Positions 32,748-46,025 of a stretch of DNA of 64,000 nucleotides are shown here, piece after piece. Position 1 is the stretch's first letter; each line of letters begins with the position of its first letter. The notes under the pieces are model-generated. The model searched no databases. It had not been told where the DNA came from and worked only from the letters and a program-made list of their open reading frames with translations. The translations under genes were made by a program, and so were the position numbers. The stretch is from contig NC_134530.1 in the NCBI RefSeq assembly GCF_050624435.1, forward strand, positions 147,934,221-147,998,220. Reading direction: 5' to 3'. Origin of the DNA: Tenrec ecaudatus. Lineage: Eukaryota > Chordata > Mammalia > Afrosoricida > Tenrecidae.

Positions 32748-33161
32748 TTTTTTTTTAATAAATCATTTTATTGGGGCTCGTACAACTCTTATCACAATCC
32801 ATACACACATCAATTGAGTAAAGCACCCTTATACATTTGTTGCCCTCATCATTCTCAAAATTTGCCTTCCACATGGGTTCCTGGAATCAGCTCATTTTCC
32901 TTTTTTCCCTCCCATTCCCTCCCAGCTCCCCTCTCCCTCATAAACCCTTAATAACTTATAAATTATTACTCTATCCTATCTTACACTGCCCGGTGTCTCC
33001 CCTCACCCACTTTCCTGTTGCCCATCCCCCAGAGAGGACATTACATGTAGATCCCTAAGATCAGTTTCCCCTTTCTACACCCTCTTCCCTCCCGGTGTCG
33101 CCACTCTCACCGCTGGTCCTGAAGGGTTCATCCGTCCTAGATTCCCTGTGTTTCCAGATCC
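32748..33161 (-). mobile_element. L1-type 3' region, minus strand, with target duplications
   Basis: Poly(T) then AATCATTTTATTGGGGCTCG mark the 3' end; it truncates at TTTCCAGATCC. Flanks TGTAGGGACACATTTA (32732-32747) and TGTAGGGATACATTTA (33162-33177) differ at one base. Confidence 0.85.
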
Positions 33162-33369
33162 TGTAGGGATACATTTATAAATAATACCCATCATCCCTTA
33201 TAATGTAATTATGAGCAATAGATTGATTCAATTTAGAACTATACCAAAGTAACAATGGCTTCTACCATCTTGCACACATCCGTCCCCAATTCAGATATTA
33301 TCTCTGCCTTTCAAAACCCTTTAGCCTCATACAATTATGAAATTTCACTATGTAGTAGCAAGAAAAGGT

Positions 33370-34250
33370 TGATAAACCTGCCATGACCAGACCTCCTGTA
33401 CCCTCTTCGCCATCAGTTTTTCGGTCACTTGTTGTTCCCTTGTCCCTTGGTTTGTTAACACCCACTTCATTTCCCCCACCTCTCCCTCTCCCATGTCCCC
33501 CAGAACTGTCGTCCTATTGTTCTCTCTTCCGTCTTGTTTATCCTGCCTATCCCATCCAGATAGACATGCAGAGACAACAATATGCACAAACACAAGACCG
33601 ATCAAAACAAAGCAACAATAGAAAATAAAACAATAGTTATACTAACAACAAAAACCCAACAACAATAAAAAGAAAAGCCTATAAATAGTTCAAGGTCTAT
33701 TTGTTGTCCTTTACCAGAGTTTTCCAATTGAGTCTGATGGGACGCCATGCCCTGGCCCCACAGTCTATTTTTGTGTTTCCTGGGGACTTCATTGCTCTGC
33801 TCCCCTGCTGCTCTTGTTGCATGCCCCCCACTCATAAGCTTTCAGGCCCCACTCATCGCTCACCAAATTAGTATGGAGAACATTGCCTTCATGAACTATA
33901 TAAAACCAACTGACCTTGGTGTTCCCTGAGCCTGTGATCCTGATCTCCGTGCCCCAGTGACTTATTCTCTTGAGGTATTTGGTTATGTCTGAGAACTTTC
34001 CATAACTGTCCCCTATATGCTTACCACATTCCTGGATAGATTGACAGCAAAAGTAAATACACACATACAAATCCCTAGTCAAGCTTACATACATGAGTAC
34101 ACTCCCACTCTCCCTTTCCCACCTGTTCAGCCTGCATGTCTATCCAAGCATCTACTCCTAGATCCTCACTGTTGCAGGAATGTATATGTCACAGTCTGCG
34201 CTTCTATTTTGGCACATCCTTTTGAGCAACATCTATAATACATACGTGTA
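33370..34250 (-). mobile_element. Older L1-type 3' region, minus strand, more upstream part
   Basis: CACTTGTTGTTCCCTTGTCC, GGTTTGTTAACACCCACTTC and TTAGTTCAAG-like blocks match 45180-45570; beyond 33790 it continues further upstream than the younger copies. Right limit uncertain. Confidence 0.6.
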
Positions 34251-34594
34251 TCTATTCTATAAGATGGCTAATCAAAGTGTAGCTTAAAGATGTTTATTCG
34301 TTCACTTCACTTATCCATTTCTTCATTCCATGTTTATTATCTGTTATGTGTAATGCAGGCACTCCAATCATATCCAACATTAGACTACCAATTGGTAAGA
34401 TTTTTATAATTCTAAGTTGTCCATTCCCACACACAGAATGAAATTCAAAAGCTACTAAGGAATATAGTGTATAGTGAAAGAGAAATCTCCTTGCGCCTCC
34501 ATTTCATTGCCACGCACCAATCCTCCAGAGTCAACCAGGGCTACCAGTAACATTTGCATGTGCCATGTATATACTTATAGAGGTACCTATGTGT
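34251..34594. other. AT-rich single-copy stretch
   Basis: Nothing recognised. Confidence 0.35.
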
Positions 34595-37022
34595 ATAAGG
34601 GGACTTCAGAAAGTTCATTGAAAAATGAAATAAAAATTATAAACTTTTCCTCATCGTGAGCTCCATCAAATTCAAGACACTTTTGTAAGCACTGACACCA
34701 GTCACTTAGTCCATCCCTAAAGAACCGAGGGTCCTGAGAATTTAACTAGGTCAATGCAATCTGTTATATATTATTAACTGAAGAAAAATGGGTACACTTT
34801 AAGGAACTTGTAAGACTGAGGACTAAAAAACGGTCAGAAGGAACCAAGTCAGGACTGTAAGGTGGATCATAAACGCTCACAAAACTGCCCATGTTTGTCG
34901 AGAAGACTGAGAAGGACCATTACCGTGGAGGAGAAGGACCCTGGTGGAGATTTCCCAGGTGTTTTTCTGCTACAGCAATAGCTAGCTTTCCCAGAGAAGC
35001 AGATGTCATCATTCTTTGGCTCTCCACAAAATCAACAGCAGTACCTTGAGCATTCCGACCCCACCCCCCCAAAAAAAACAAACAACTGTTGCCATTGTCT
35101 TTGCTCTCTGACCAGTCCACTTTTGATTTGGCAAAACCACGCCTACCTCTTGATGACCTTTGGTTTCAATGTGCTTTGTCTCCAGGACAGTACAAGTAAA
35201 GCCATGTTTCACCTCCTGTTATAATTCTCCAAGAAATGCTTCAGGATCTTGATCCTATCTGTTTAAAATTCCCATTGAATTCTCTGATTTTGACTGTAAC
35301 TGACCTGGTCTAACAGTGCTGGAACTCATCGATCAGGAAGTTTGCTCAACTTCAATGTGTAAGTCAGAATTATGTAGGCTGACAATTGAGATACCTGTGG
35401 TGCTGGCTGTTGTTTCTGCTGGTAATCCTCAGTCCTTTTGAATTAAGGAATAGATGAGACTAACTTTCTTTGAAAATTCATGTGGATGGTTTGCCACTAC
35501 CGGGCCTTTTCTAATCTAGATTGTCTTGTTCCGCTAAGCATGATAGTGGGACAAGAGGAAAAGTAAAAGTAAATAGAGCAATGAGCTAGGAGGCAAAGGG
35601 CATTTATAGAGGTCTAAATAAAGGCATGTACATATGTAAATACATTTATATATGAGGATGGGGAAATAGATATATGTGCATATATTTATAGATTTAGTAT
35701 TAAGGTAGCAGATCAACATTGGGCCTCCACTCAAGAACTCCCTCAATGCAAGAACACTTTGTTCTATTAAACTGGCATTCCATGATGCTCACCTTCCCGA
35801 CACGATCACTGAAGACAAAGTGGGTGCATAAGCAAATGTGGTGAAGAAAGTTGATGGAGTCCACCTATCAAAAGATATAGCATCTGGGGTCTTAAAGGTT
35901 TGAAGGTAAACACGTGGCCATCTAGCTCAGAAGCAACGAAGCCCACGTGGAAGAAGCACACTAGCCTGTGTGATCACAAGGTGCCAAAGGGATGAGGTAT
36001 CAGGCATCAAGGAACAATAAAATCATATTATGAATGAAGGGGAGTGAGGAGTGGGGACCCAAAGCCCATCTGTAGGCAACTGGACATCCCTTTATGGAAG
36101 GGTCATGGAGATGAGACGAGCCAGTCAGGGTGCAGTGTAGCAACAATGAAACATACAACTTTACTTCCTAAATGCTTCCCCCCCCCCCCGACACTATCAT
36201 GATCCAATTCTACCTTAAATATCTGACTAGATCTGAGGATGTATACTGGTACAGATAGGAAATGAAAACACAGGGAATCCAAGATGGATGATCCCTTTAG
36301 GACCAGATGTGAGAGTAGCGATACCAGGAGGGTGGAGGGAAGGTAGGGTAAAAAGTGGGACCTGATTACAGGGATCTACATGTAACCTCCTCCCTGGGGG
36401 ACAAACAACAGAAAAGTGGGTGAAGGGAGATGTCGGACAGTATAAGATAGGACAAAATAATAATTTATAAATTATCAAGGGTTCATGAGGGAGTGGGGAG
36501 CAGGGAGGGAGGGGGGAAAGAGGAACTGATGCCAGGGGCTTACATGGAGAGCAAATGTTTTGAGAATGAATGTACAAACATGCTTTATACAATTGATGTA
36601 TGTATGGTGATGAGTTATATGAGACCCCAATTGAATGATTAAAAAAAAGATTGTCTTGTTCCTTCTTAAGATGAGCTATCCATTTGTAAGTGGCTGATTT
36701 CTTCATCTTCCTCCAAATGAGTTATCTATTTGTAGACTGCAGGTTTCTATGGAAGCATTGTTCCCATAAACTTTGTCAGAAACATCAAGCCTCACAGAAG
36801 CCTCACCATAAGTTTGCTATTTATTCCTGCTTCAACTTTAGTGCAATTGATTTTGTTCTGATAGGAACTCTTTTCAAATTGATGTGTCCTTCTTAGTACC
36901 GCATACTAGATTCCGTTCAGACATAACAAACTAGTATGAGTTTATTTAGCTACAAAAAAGAGTTTTAATCCACACAGTTTTTCATAATACAAAATTCCCC
37001 GGAGCTTTTTGAAGTCACATGT
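34595..37022 (-). mobile_element. Mariner (Tc1/mariner) DNA transposon, full length, inactive, split by an L1
   Basis: Inverted ends: GGGGACTTCAGAAAGTTC at left and GGAGCTTTTTGAAGTCAC at right. Removing the L1 insertion and one target copy (35533-36662) leaves about 1.3 kb, the usual mariner length. On the minus strand the transposase fragments include WTGQRAKTMATVV and a separate frame TAVDFVESQRMM around the catalytic region. Frameshifts and a C/A-tract at about 35061-35078 break it. The flanking TA duplications are not clear. Confidence 0.8.
35533..36647 (+). mobile_element. L1-type 3' region, plus strand, inside mariner
   Basis: 1.1 kb, 5'-truncated, ending GAGACCCCAATTGAATGATT plus an A-run. 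Exact 15 bp target duplications AGATTGTCTTGTTCC lie at 35518-35532 and 36648-36662. It includes a C-tract at about 36178-36189. Confidence 0.9.
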
Positions 37023-37224
37023 GTCTAGATGTATTTCCTTGAATGACTGTAGACAAGGGTAAGTATAATAGTATAGCTCTTGGGGTTCCGGTTCACACAT
37101 ACATGCGTTTATTCCATGCAAAATGTGTTTAAACATGTCTCTGCAATCAGTGGGTGGCTGCAGGGAAGTTCTTTCAGCAATACATTTGTTTGTGTCCTAT
37201 TAGGGTGCCTTCAGAGAAGCCTAA

Positions 37225-37605
37225 TCAAAACAGTGACTTCAGAGGAAATCTACTGGGCCAGTTCAAGCCAAGGCAGGAAAGTCAGCTCAGGAGGCCAAGG
37301 AGCGTCAACGAAGTTCACAGGGAAGAAGCACACCAGCCTGTGTGATCTAAGGATTATAAATAATATAATCCAAATCTAACAAAAGGAATGCTATCAGAGG
37401 TTAAATTGTGAACACCTGGCTTGCAGAAGGCTATGGATGACAGCGGAAGCCCAAAATCCATTTGCAGGTCCACACATGGATTGAATTTCTGGTGAATCCC
37501 CTCTGATGATGGTTGAGAGATGGGAGTATCCCTGCTATCAGACAGAGAGCATTGTAAAGTCATTTATGGCAAATGTAGTTAGGCTAACAGATAGTGTCTT
37601 ATCAT
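37225..37605 (+). mobile_element. L1 3' region, plus strand
   Basis: GGGAAGAAGCACACCAGCCTG, GAATGCTATCAGAGGTTAAAT and GCAGAAGGCTATGGATGACAG match 28255-28455 plus 29573 onward. It is interrupted at right by the insertion at 37621-37869; the continuation beyond 37885 is unclear. Confidence 0.65.
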
Positions 37606-37620
37606 TTGCTCTGCTGTTTT

Positions 37621-37869
37621 TTTTTTCATTTTTTTCTCCTTTCTTTTTTTACATTTTATTAGGGACCCATACAACTCTTATCACCATCCATACATATACA
37701 CACATCAATTGTATAAAGCACATCCATACATTCCCTGCCCCAATCATTCTCAAAGCATTTGCTCTCCACTTAAGCCCCTTGCATCAGGTCCTCTTTTTTT
37801 TCCCTCCCTCCCCTCTCCCCCCTCCCTCATGTGCCCTTGGTAATTTATACCTCGTTATTTGGTCATATC
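37621..37869 (-). mobile_element. L1-type 3' end, minus strand, with target duplications
   Basis: T-rich start, ACATTTTATTAGGGACCC, and truncation after TTGGTCATATC. Flanked by TTGCTCTGCTGTTTT at 37606-37620 and 37870-37884, exact. Confidence 0.9.
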
Positions 37870-37884
37870 TTGCTCTGCTGTTTT

Positions 37885-38125
37885 AAAGCTGTTTCAGGTT
37901 TGTTTGTGTTTTTTGCACTTTAAGACATATTGGATATATTTGTTTACATTAGCAATGCTGGTTGGTTTATCGAATGAAACCATGATAAATTTTGACATTG
38001 AAAATTAACCATCCATTTTATACTGTTATTTTAAAACTTAATAATTAAAACATTTAAAAATATTTCATCTCAGGCTTTCCTTTGTTAAAGATAATTTTAT
38101 ATTAATGTGTGTGATACATTTATTA
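37885..38125. other. AT-rich stretch
   Basis: Possibly the end of the interrupted L1, otherwise unrecognised. Confidence 0.3.
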
Positions 38126-38285
38126 TTTAAAATGTTGAAATTCAGATTTTTTTTGGAAATCACTTTATTGGGGGCTCATGCAACTCTTATCACAATCCAT
38201 CCATCCATCCATTGTGTCAAGCACATTTGTACATTTGTTGCCCTCATCATTCTCAAAACATTCTCTTTCTACCCGAGCCCTTGAA
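38126..38285 (-). mobile_element. L1-type 3' end, minus strand, short
   Basis: ATCACTTTATTGGGGGCTCA start with a (CCAT)n expansion at about 38199-38213. It truncates after GAGCCCTTGAAAAAAAC. Confidence 0.75.
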
Positions 38286-38995
38286 AAAAACCTATCTTTT
38301 ATCAAAAAGAATTCCACAAATCATTATAGACATGAACCAAGAACAAAGAGCAATGCAATGAAAAGAGTAACATACAGTGAGACAAGTGGCTATAAAAGGT
38401 GAAGAGGCAGCGTGTTGTGTGAAGTGTGTGCTTTATGTCCTGTGTCCTCCGTGCCCAACAGGTTACAGGTTGTTCTTTGGAGTGATCATCTAACCTGCCA
38501 TCCAGTACGTCAGAGGCCTGCTGGGGAGTTCTTTGGGTTTAAAGTGTCTCTGGCTTAATTGTTCGGGTAAGGGCTCTAAAGGGCACCGCACTTGTTGGGG
38601 CAGCTGAAGACTTTGTTGTGTTTTCTCTTTCAGTTCTAATGAAGCTACTCAGTGCCAGGATGTTTGGCCTCTCTGAGCTGGCCAGTCCAGCCTTAGAACC
38701 CAATGAGTGGAAGTGCAGGGACACATCAGCCAATGGAAAGCCTTTGTTTTCTCACCGTAATTCCGACATGCATATTATTTGAGGATATATATGTATAGCT
38801 GACAATGTGCTTATGCTCTTCCATTTATCCAAAATTAATCTACCAATGTCTAGCATTTATTGGCTTTAGTCTATACAATGATGTTTTAATATGTCATTTG
38901 GGATATTATTAAATTATTGATGAAATAGGTGCTCCGGACTAGGAGTGATTTGTTGGTGCGTTTTAAATTGAAAAGTAAAGTAAAACTCTTGTGGG
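38286..38995. other. Single-copy stretch
   Basis: A pyrimidine tract ending TTTTCTCTTTCAG at 38634 resembles a splice acceptor, but no good donor follows and I recognise no protein. Confidence 0.35.
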
Positions 38996-39183
38996 TCTCA
39001 CTGCCATGGTGACCCTTAATGGCCCTCCAGGACAGGGTAGAACGGGCTTTGTGGTGTTCTGAGTCTGTACCTGGTAGCAGGAGTAGAAAAGCCCTATCTT
39101 TTTCCTGCAGGGCGGCTGGTGGTTCTGAACTGAGGATCCTGAGAATTACAGGCCAACCCTTAACCACTGCACCACCAGGGTAG
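38996..39183 (-). mobile_element. AfroSINE, minus strand
   Basis: CTCACTGCCATGGTGACCC tail and ACTGCACCACCAGGG reversed head. Confidence 0.85.
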
Positions 39184-42100
39184 ATCAGAGAAGGCTGCTA
39201 AAGAAAGGACATTGATTGGAGTTTTCATCTGGGTCTATGATAGTGGAGATTTTGACTTTTAATACAACTTTGAATTTTCCTGAATCTGTACGGTGCTTGT
39301 CAAGAATGCATCCCGTCCACCTTAATGAGACAGTTAGGTATCTCAAAAAGAAAATCAAGCAAATGGGAAACTGGGCAAAAGAAAAAAGGCATTTAAGAAT
39401 ATGAAAAACAAAACAAAAAATCCTTCAATCATAATAATAATCTTCACTTTCCAAATTGGCAAGGGCTCCTCTAAATTATAAACCCCAGTAACTCAGGGAT
39501 AGTTTACATGACACGTGGGCAAAGATTTCTAGAAGTTATAAAACCCAGAGCCTGAACTATACCTACGAACAGGCACGTTCATCCATTTCTAGTACAAGTA
39601 ATCCTAATTCGGAGGATTTAGCTTTAAAATAATAACAGCACAGTCTTCTTACACAAACTGCTGACTGCAATGTTATTTATGATAAGGAAAAATTAGACTT
39701 AACGTAGGTGTCTAATAATGGTGGATGAGTTAGGTTATACATCAGTATTCCCAAAGGATAGATTAGGAATGCAGCCCAGAAATTTTGCACTTCAAAAGTA
39801 CCTGAGGGAAATACTCACAATGTATCCCTAAATATAGAATGTAAGTTAACACTAGCCATACAGTGATGGAAAGTTTATTTTTAAAAAGTAAATATGAATA
39901 AAATCACACAAAACAACATTGGAAGATTATAACTGAAAGTGTTAAATGTTTATTCTTTAGTGGTGGGCTTATATGGTGGTGTTATTTTCTTCTTTATATT
40001 TTTATTTTTGTAAAATAATTTTTAATCAGTGCCATGGCTACCTTAAAAAAAGCAGAAATCCTATATAGATAAAACTATTTTACTTCAAGCATTGATGGTA
40101 AGAGATTTTATTTTGACTGAAAACGATTGAATATTTCACATGTGAAAAGGGTGACAAAGGGGAGAATTTGATTATCAGAGGAAATCATTGGCTATTCCAC
40201 TGGAGACTGAGTTAGACATAATTTTATTCCATTTACCTTCTTTTACAGATGACAGATCATAAAGCCCAGACTTACTTAAGTCCACACAGTATTATTTAGA
40301 AAGCAAACAAAGTAGAATCTTCTAATTCCAGGCTCTTATCTTTTTTCTTTTCTACTTATGTGTAATGGAGTATCAAAGGAAGCTGGTAGTTCTTTTAATT
40401 TTGGGGAAAAAAAATGAAGACTTGAGATGGAAGAATTTTGGGATAGAGAAAATATTTTTCTTAGCTAATATTATGACTGTTCTATTTTTAAATCTCTATA
40501 TCCAATTATATATGTAAATGTATATATAATAGAGTATATCTAATAGATATAAGCAACAATTGAAATGTAAGCACACATCAGTAGTGATCTTTAGAATGGC
40601 TTGTCTGAAATAAAACTTCTAAGTGCAACATCACGCTGGAGATGTAAATATACTTCTCTTCCTATATTCTCTTCCCTCCACGCAGCTCCCTCAAGCCCCA
40701 TACTGATTACAAGAAGGAGAAATTAAAATGTATTATTCCTGTGGGTGCTATGAAAGATGAAGTACCCGAGGACTGATGTTCAGATTTTCTGATTGATAAA
40801 TTATGATTGCCAAAGAATGTAATATACACTTGCACAGGTATATCACTACCTGTTCTGTTTGAACATACAGCCAATGCTTATGGAAAGCCTACCATGAGAC
40901 GGACACCGTGCTTGTCCCAGGTACAAAGTGCCATCAAAACAGATCCAAACCCTGACCTTGGAGCTCAGTGCAGAGTATTTTTGAAAACGAATACTATCTG
41001 CTAAACCATATTTTACAAGGCAGGAATCATATCCATTCTTCAGTAATTAGTAGCATTCCTTTTCATATGTGGGGACTGAATGAATGAATGAATGCTGCCA
41101 GTGTTACTTTGCTCTAAATTAGAAAGGGATTATTATCAGCCCAGGCATATACTTCTGGGGTACAGAAGCGTGGATAAAGAAACTCCCAGATAACCGCTCT
41201 CTTAATTCCAGTACATTCCTTCCAAGGCCCACCTGTCATTTACATATCTCAAAATAGGATCCAATACCTGGTTATGAAAGATTCCCAACACAAAGCCCAT
41301 TTAACTGAGGCCAGCCAGAGAGAGAGCAAACACCCTCAGTGTTTAGAGACCCCTGTTATTTAGAGGGAAACAGCTTGCCACTATGTCCCTGTCATTAAAA
41401 GAAAACCCTTTTGCCATGTATTTTCCAGTAGTTATGAATGTGTCATGAGATAATTTGGGGACTAATCTACAAGATTAGTTACATTGACCCAGCATTTTGG
41501 GGAAGCAAGTTAATGTTTTCAAAACCAAGACAACAGAATTCTCTAAAACTATATTTTGGAATCCCTAAAACAAGATATTTGAAACAATGTATCTTGAAAA
41601 ATATCAAGATGCATTTTGGATTCCAGAAAAGAGCAGGAATTTTTTAAGTTCGGAGTCTTCTAATTGGTAAGTACATTCCCCTCACTCCACCCATATCTAT
41701 TGCTGACATCTCAGTCAAAGCAGGATCTCTGCTCTTGAATCAGAAGCAAACGCCTATAAGAGCTTTCCTTCTTTGTCCCTTGTAAATAATGGCTTCCTCT
41801 CCTTTAACTTTAACTAGGGAAATAAGCAGTGTGAGAAAGCAAAGCCCTGGCCCTCCCTAGGTCTGGTTTATCACATGCATAAAGAATATGTTTGCTTACC
41901 TGAGACCTCTAAGCGTTAGCCCCTACTGTGTCTTCCAAAAAAAAAGAGTAGATTTAGACTGTGTCTGGGTTGAGACAAACGGGGAAAGACAGAACCTGTA
42001 TGTGACCTGTGTTCTGACATTGCTCTGATACCTTGTGTTGAAAATGTGGGAAGCCTGTGCCTTGCCACTTTCTCACAAATCCAGAGATTAGGCACCTAGA

Positions 42101-42869
42101 AACTGAGACTCCACCACCAATCCACAGACTCCCAGACTTCCTAAGGGCAGGAGAAAGGGTCACAATGTTCTCAGGGGTTGGCTGGTTAGCACTCTCAGAT
42201 GGACTCTGGAGGTCTATTGACAGGCAGGCACCATGCCACTGGCAGAGATGCGCGAGCTTGGATCTCAGTGTATGTACTCTGAAGCTGAAATCATAAACGG
42301 GAACATCTGACGTGTGCCTCATACACAGGGAGGGAGGGAGGGAGGGCTGATGACGAAAATGTCACATGCAGCTGCTTTTAGTGCTTGGCTCTCACCAAGG
42401 CAGCCTTCCTGCCGGTCTCTACCCCGCACCCTCTTCCTGTGAGAAAGCCATTTAGAGGTCTGTAGTTCCCATTCTGCAGGCTGTAACAGGCTGTAAGTTG
42501 CTCTCTGCTACACCATGGCTGGTTGATGTACCGGATGGGGAATCAGGATGGCTAGCTCAACTACTGTTGGGTTCAGGAGCATCTGTCTTCAGGCATTGTC
42601 TGTCCTGCCCTGAAAGGCAGGGGATTTGGCCTTCTCTCCTAACGAAACCCCTGTTGACACTGTCTCAGGAACAAATTGCCATCTTCCAAGATGTCTCCAG
42701 TGAGATGTTTGAGTCTGTAACCCTGTGTGACTCCACAGGGGGGTTGTAAGGACAAGTTAGTCCTGCCATCTGGAACGCTCTTCCCCTTGCTTTGCCATTG
42801 GCAAGTCCTGCTTGTCCTTTGGATTTAAGTTGATCCTCCTTCCTAGATGGACAGGAAGCAGCCAGCGAT
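39184..42869. other. Low-repeat single-copy stretch, 3.7 kb
   Basis: No AfroSINE, RTE, SPIN or young L1. MIR/L2-like old fragments are at about 40215-40330 and 40860-40960. Simple repeats are (GAAT)n at about 41078-41093 and (GGGA)n at about 42330-42346. No exon was recognised. The absence of young repeats may reflect constraint or chance. Confidence 0.4.
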
Positions 42870-43614
42870 TCAGGCTAGACTCAGAAGAGGATGTGGAACA
42901 AGGGATATCATTGCTGATGTCAGATTGATCTTGACTGAAAGCAGAGAATAAAAGAAAGGTGGGTACTGTGTTTTATTGACTAGCCAAAGGCATTGGACTG
43001 TGTGGACCATAACAAACTATGGATGGTCTTGTAAAGAATGGTAATCCCAGGACACTACATTGTGCTCATGCAGAACCTGTATATCAAGAGGCAGTTGTAC
43101 AAACAGACCAATGAAACACTACACGGTTTAAAATCAGGCAAGGCGTGTGACAAGGCTGTATCCTCTCACCATACTTGTTCAACCTGTGTGCTGAGCAAAT
43201 CATCAGAGAAGCTGGACTGTGTGAGGAAGAACGCTACATCAGGGCTGCAGGAAGGCTTGTTAACTACCTGCAATATGCAGATGATACAACCCTGCTTGCT
43301 AAAAGTGAGGAGGACTTGAAGTACTTATTGATGAAGATCAAAGACTGTAGCCTTCGGTGTGGAATACAACCCAACGTACAGAAAATCTAAATCTGACAAC
43401 TGTGGATAACATCAGGATAAATGGAGAAAAGATGGAACCTGTCAAGGAATTTCACTGACTTGGATCCATAATCAATGCTCATGGAAGCAGCAGTCAGGAG
43501 ATCAAACAACTCATTGCTCTCGGTAACTCTGCTGCACAAGACCTCTGAAAGGTGTTGTAAAGCAAAGATGTTACTTTGAGGAGTAAGGAGTGCCTGACCC
43601 CAAGCCATGATATA
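42870..43614 (+). mobile_element. RTE LINE, plus strand, reverse transcriptase part
   Basis: GATGTGGAACAAGGGATATC opens it; frames at 43175-43390 read NYLQYADDTTLLAKSEEDL with the YADD box. It is interrupted at CAAGCCATGATAT by an L1-type insertion and resumes at 46026. Confidence 0.85.
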
Positions 43615-44258
43615 TATTTAACATTTTATTAGGGGCTCATACAACTCTTATCACAATCCATACATATACATACATCAATTGTATAAAGCACATCCATACA
43701 TTCCCTGCCCCAATCATTCTCAAAGCATTTGCTCTCCACTTAAGCCCTTTGCATCAGGTCCTCTTTCCCCCCCCCTCCCCACTCACCCCTTCCTCATGAG
43801 CACTTGATAATTTATATATTGTTATTTTACCATATCTTGCCCTATCCGGAGTCTCCCTTCCCCCCCTTCTCTGCCATCCATCTCCCAGGGAGGAGGTCAT
43901 ATGTGGATCCTTGTAATCAGTTCCTCCTTTCCAACCCACTCACCCTCCACTCTCCCAGCCTCGCCCCTCACACCCCTGGTCCTGAAGGTATCGTCCAGCC
44001 TGGATTCCCTGTGCCTCCAGCTCCCATATGCACCAGTGTACAATCTCTGCCCTAGCCAGTCCTGCAAGGTAGAATTCGGATCATGGTAGTTGGGGGTAGG
44101 AAGCATCCAGGATCTGGGGGAAAGCTGTGTTCTTAATGGGTACTACATCGCACCCTGACTGACCTGTCTCCTCTCCTAAACCCCTCTGTGAGGGGATCTC
44201 CAGTGGTCGACAGTTGGGCCTCGGGTCCCCACTCTGCACTTCCCCCTTTATTCACTAT

Positions 44259-44318
<60 letters not shown>

Positions 44319-46012
44319 CATACATACACATACATATACACACACACATATATATATTCTTTTTTTTTGCATGATGCCTTATACCTGGTCCCTTTGGCAC
44401 CTCGTGATCACACAGGCTGGTGTGCTTCTTCCATGTGGGCTTTATTGCTTCTGAGCTAGATGGTTGCTTGTTCACCTTCAAGCCTTTAAGACCCCAGACA
44501 CTATCTCTTTTGATAGCCGGGCACCATCAGCTTTCTTCGCCACATTTGCTCTGCACCCGTTTGTCTTAGGCGATCATATCATGGCGGTGTGCAGCCAATG
44601 ATATGATATTTTGTTCTTTGATGCCTGATAACTGATCCCTTCAGGACCACGTGATCACACAGGCTGGTGTGTTCTTCCATGTGGGCTTTGTTGCTTCTGA
44701 GCTAGATGGCTGCTTGTTTATCTTCAAGCCTTTAAGACCCCAGACACTAACTCTTTTGATAGCCAGGCACCATCAGCTTTCTTCACCACATTTACTTGTT
44801 CACCCACTTTGGCTTCAGCAGTTGTGTCGGGAGGGTGAGCATCATAGAATGCCAATTTAATAGAAGAAAGTATTCATGCACTGAGGGAGTGCTTGAGTAG
44901 AGGGCCAAGGTCCTTGTGCCACCTTAATACTAAACCTATAAATATAGACACATAGATCTATTTCCCCATCCTCATATATATATTTGCATGTACATGTCTT
45001 TGTCTAGACCCCTATAAATGCCCTTTGACTCCTAGCTCTTTCCTCCATCTCCCTTGACTTTCTTCCTGCCCTACTACCATGCTGCGTCCCCACCTGGGTT
45101 ACAGCTATACCTCTTCTTTACGTAACCTTACCCTTGATGATTCCCTACCAGGCCTGCCACTCCCCCCTCACTACCATTTTGGGTCCCATGTTGTTCCCTT
45201 GTCCCTGTGTTTGTTAACACCACTTCCTTACCCCTCTCACTTTCCCCTATCCCAAGTACCCCCCCGGAATTGTCGGTCCCGTTGTTTTTCCTCCAGATAG
45301 TTCATCCAGCCTGTCCTATTCAGACAGACCTGTGGAGACAATAACATGCACGAAAACAAGACAGAGGAAAACAAAGCAACAGTATACAACCAGACAACAA
45401 AACAACAACAACAAACCACTGACAAAGAAACAAAACAAAACACATCAAGAAAGAAAAGCTTGTAGTTAGTTCAAGGATCATTTGTTGGCCTTTAGGAGTG
45501 TTTTCCAGTCCAGTCTGTTGGGGCACCATGCCCTGGCCCCAAAGTCCACTTTCAGCATTCCCTGGGGACCTTGCCACTCCATTCCCTTGCTGTTCCACTG
45601 CACTCCCCCAGTGCTTTGCCTCGGCGTGGTGGGATCAGGTCAGGTGCAATTCCCACACTTTGTCTCCGGTGCTGTCCTCTGTATCGCCCTTAGTCGCTGA
45701 GGGGCATCATGTCTCATAGTGGGGCCAACCATGTTGTTCTCTCTGTGGACTGGCTGCTCTACTCAGGAACATCATCCTCACGGCCTGGTGGGCCAGGCTG
45801 TGCTCCACTCTCTCCTCCTCCCCCTTCATCTGTTCCCATGTGCTCTGATCAGATATGTCCATCTCCCGGAGCTGCAGAACCAATGTCGTCCTTTGAAACA
45901 AATTCTTCTCGGGGGAGGGGCAGGAATCCACTTAATTTTTGGTGCTGGGGCCAGCCTCCCAGACCTCTCCACTGGTTCCCTACTCCACGCTGGGATATTG
46001 CATTCACACCTT
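43615..46012 (-). mobile_element. L1-type non-coding 3' region, minus strand, 2.4 kb insertion
   Basis: Longest single copy of this family here. The 3' end is at left (TTTTATTAGGGGCTCATACA) and it is collinear with all shorter copies. Flanked by CAAGCCATGATAT at both sides (about 43602-43614 and 46014-46026). No frame over about 130 codons and none like L1 ORF1/ORF2. The outermost 300 bp (45700-46012) is not seen in the other copies. It contains a (TA)n tract (44259-44315). Confidence 0.8.
44259..44315. repeat. (TA)n microsatellite
   Basis: About 28 TA units followed by (TACA)n and (CA)n, inside the L1-type element. Confidence 0.95.
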
Positions 46013-46025
46013 GCAAGCCATGATA

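Noticed and set aside
38634..38760. Possible exon after TTTTCTCTTTCAG
   Set aside because: No good donor follows, and the minus-strand open frame there is in the wrong orientation for the acceptor.
44259..44315. (TA)n tract as an origin or structured RNA
   Set aside because: A plain microsatellite inside an L1-type element.
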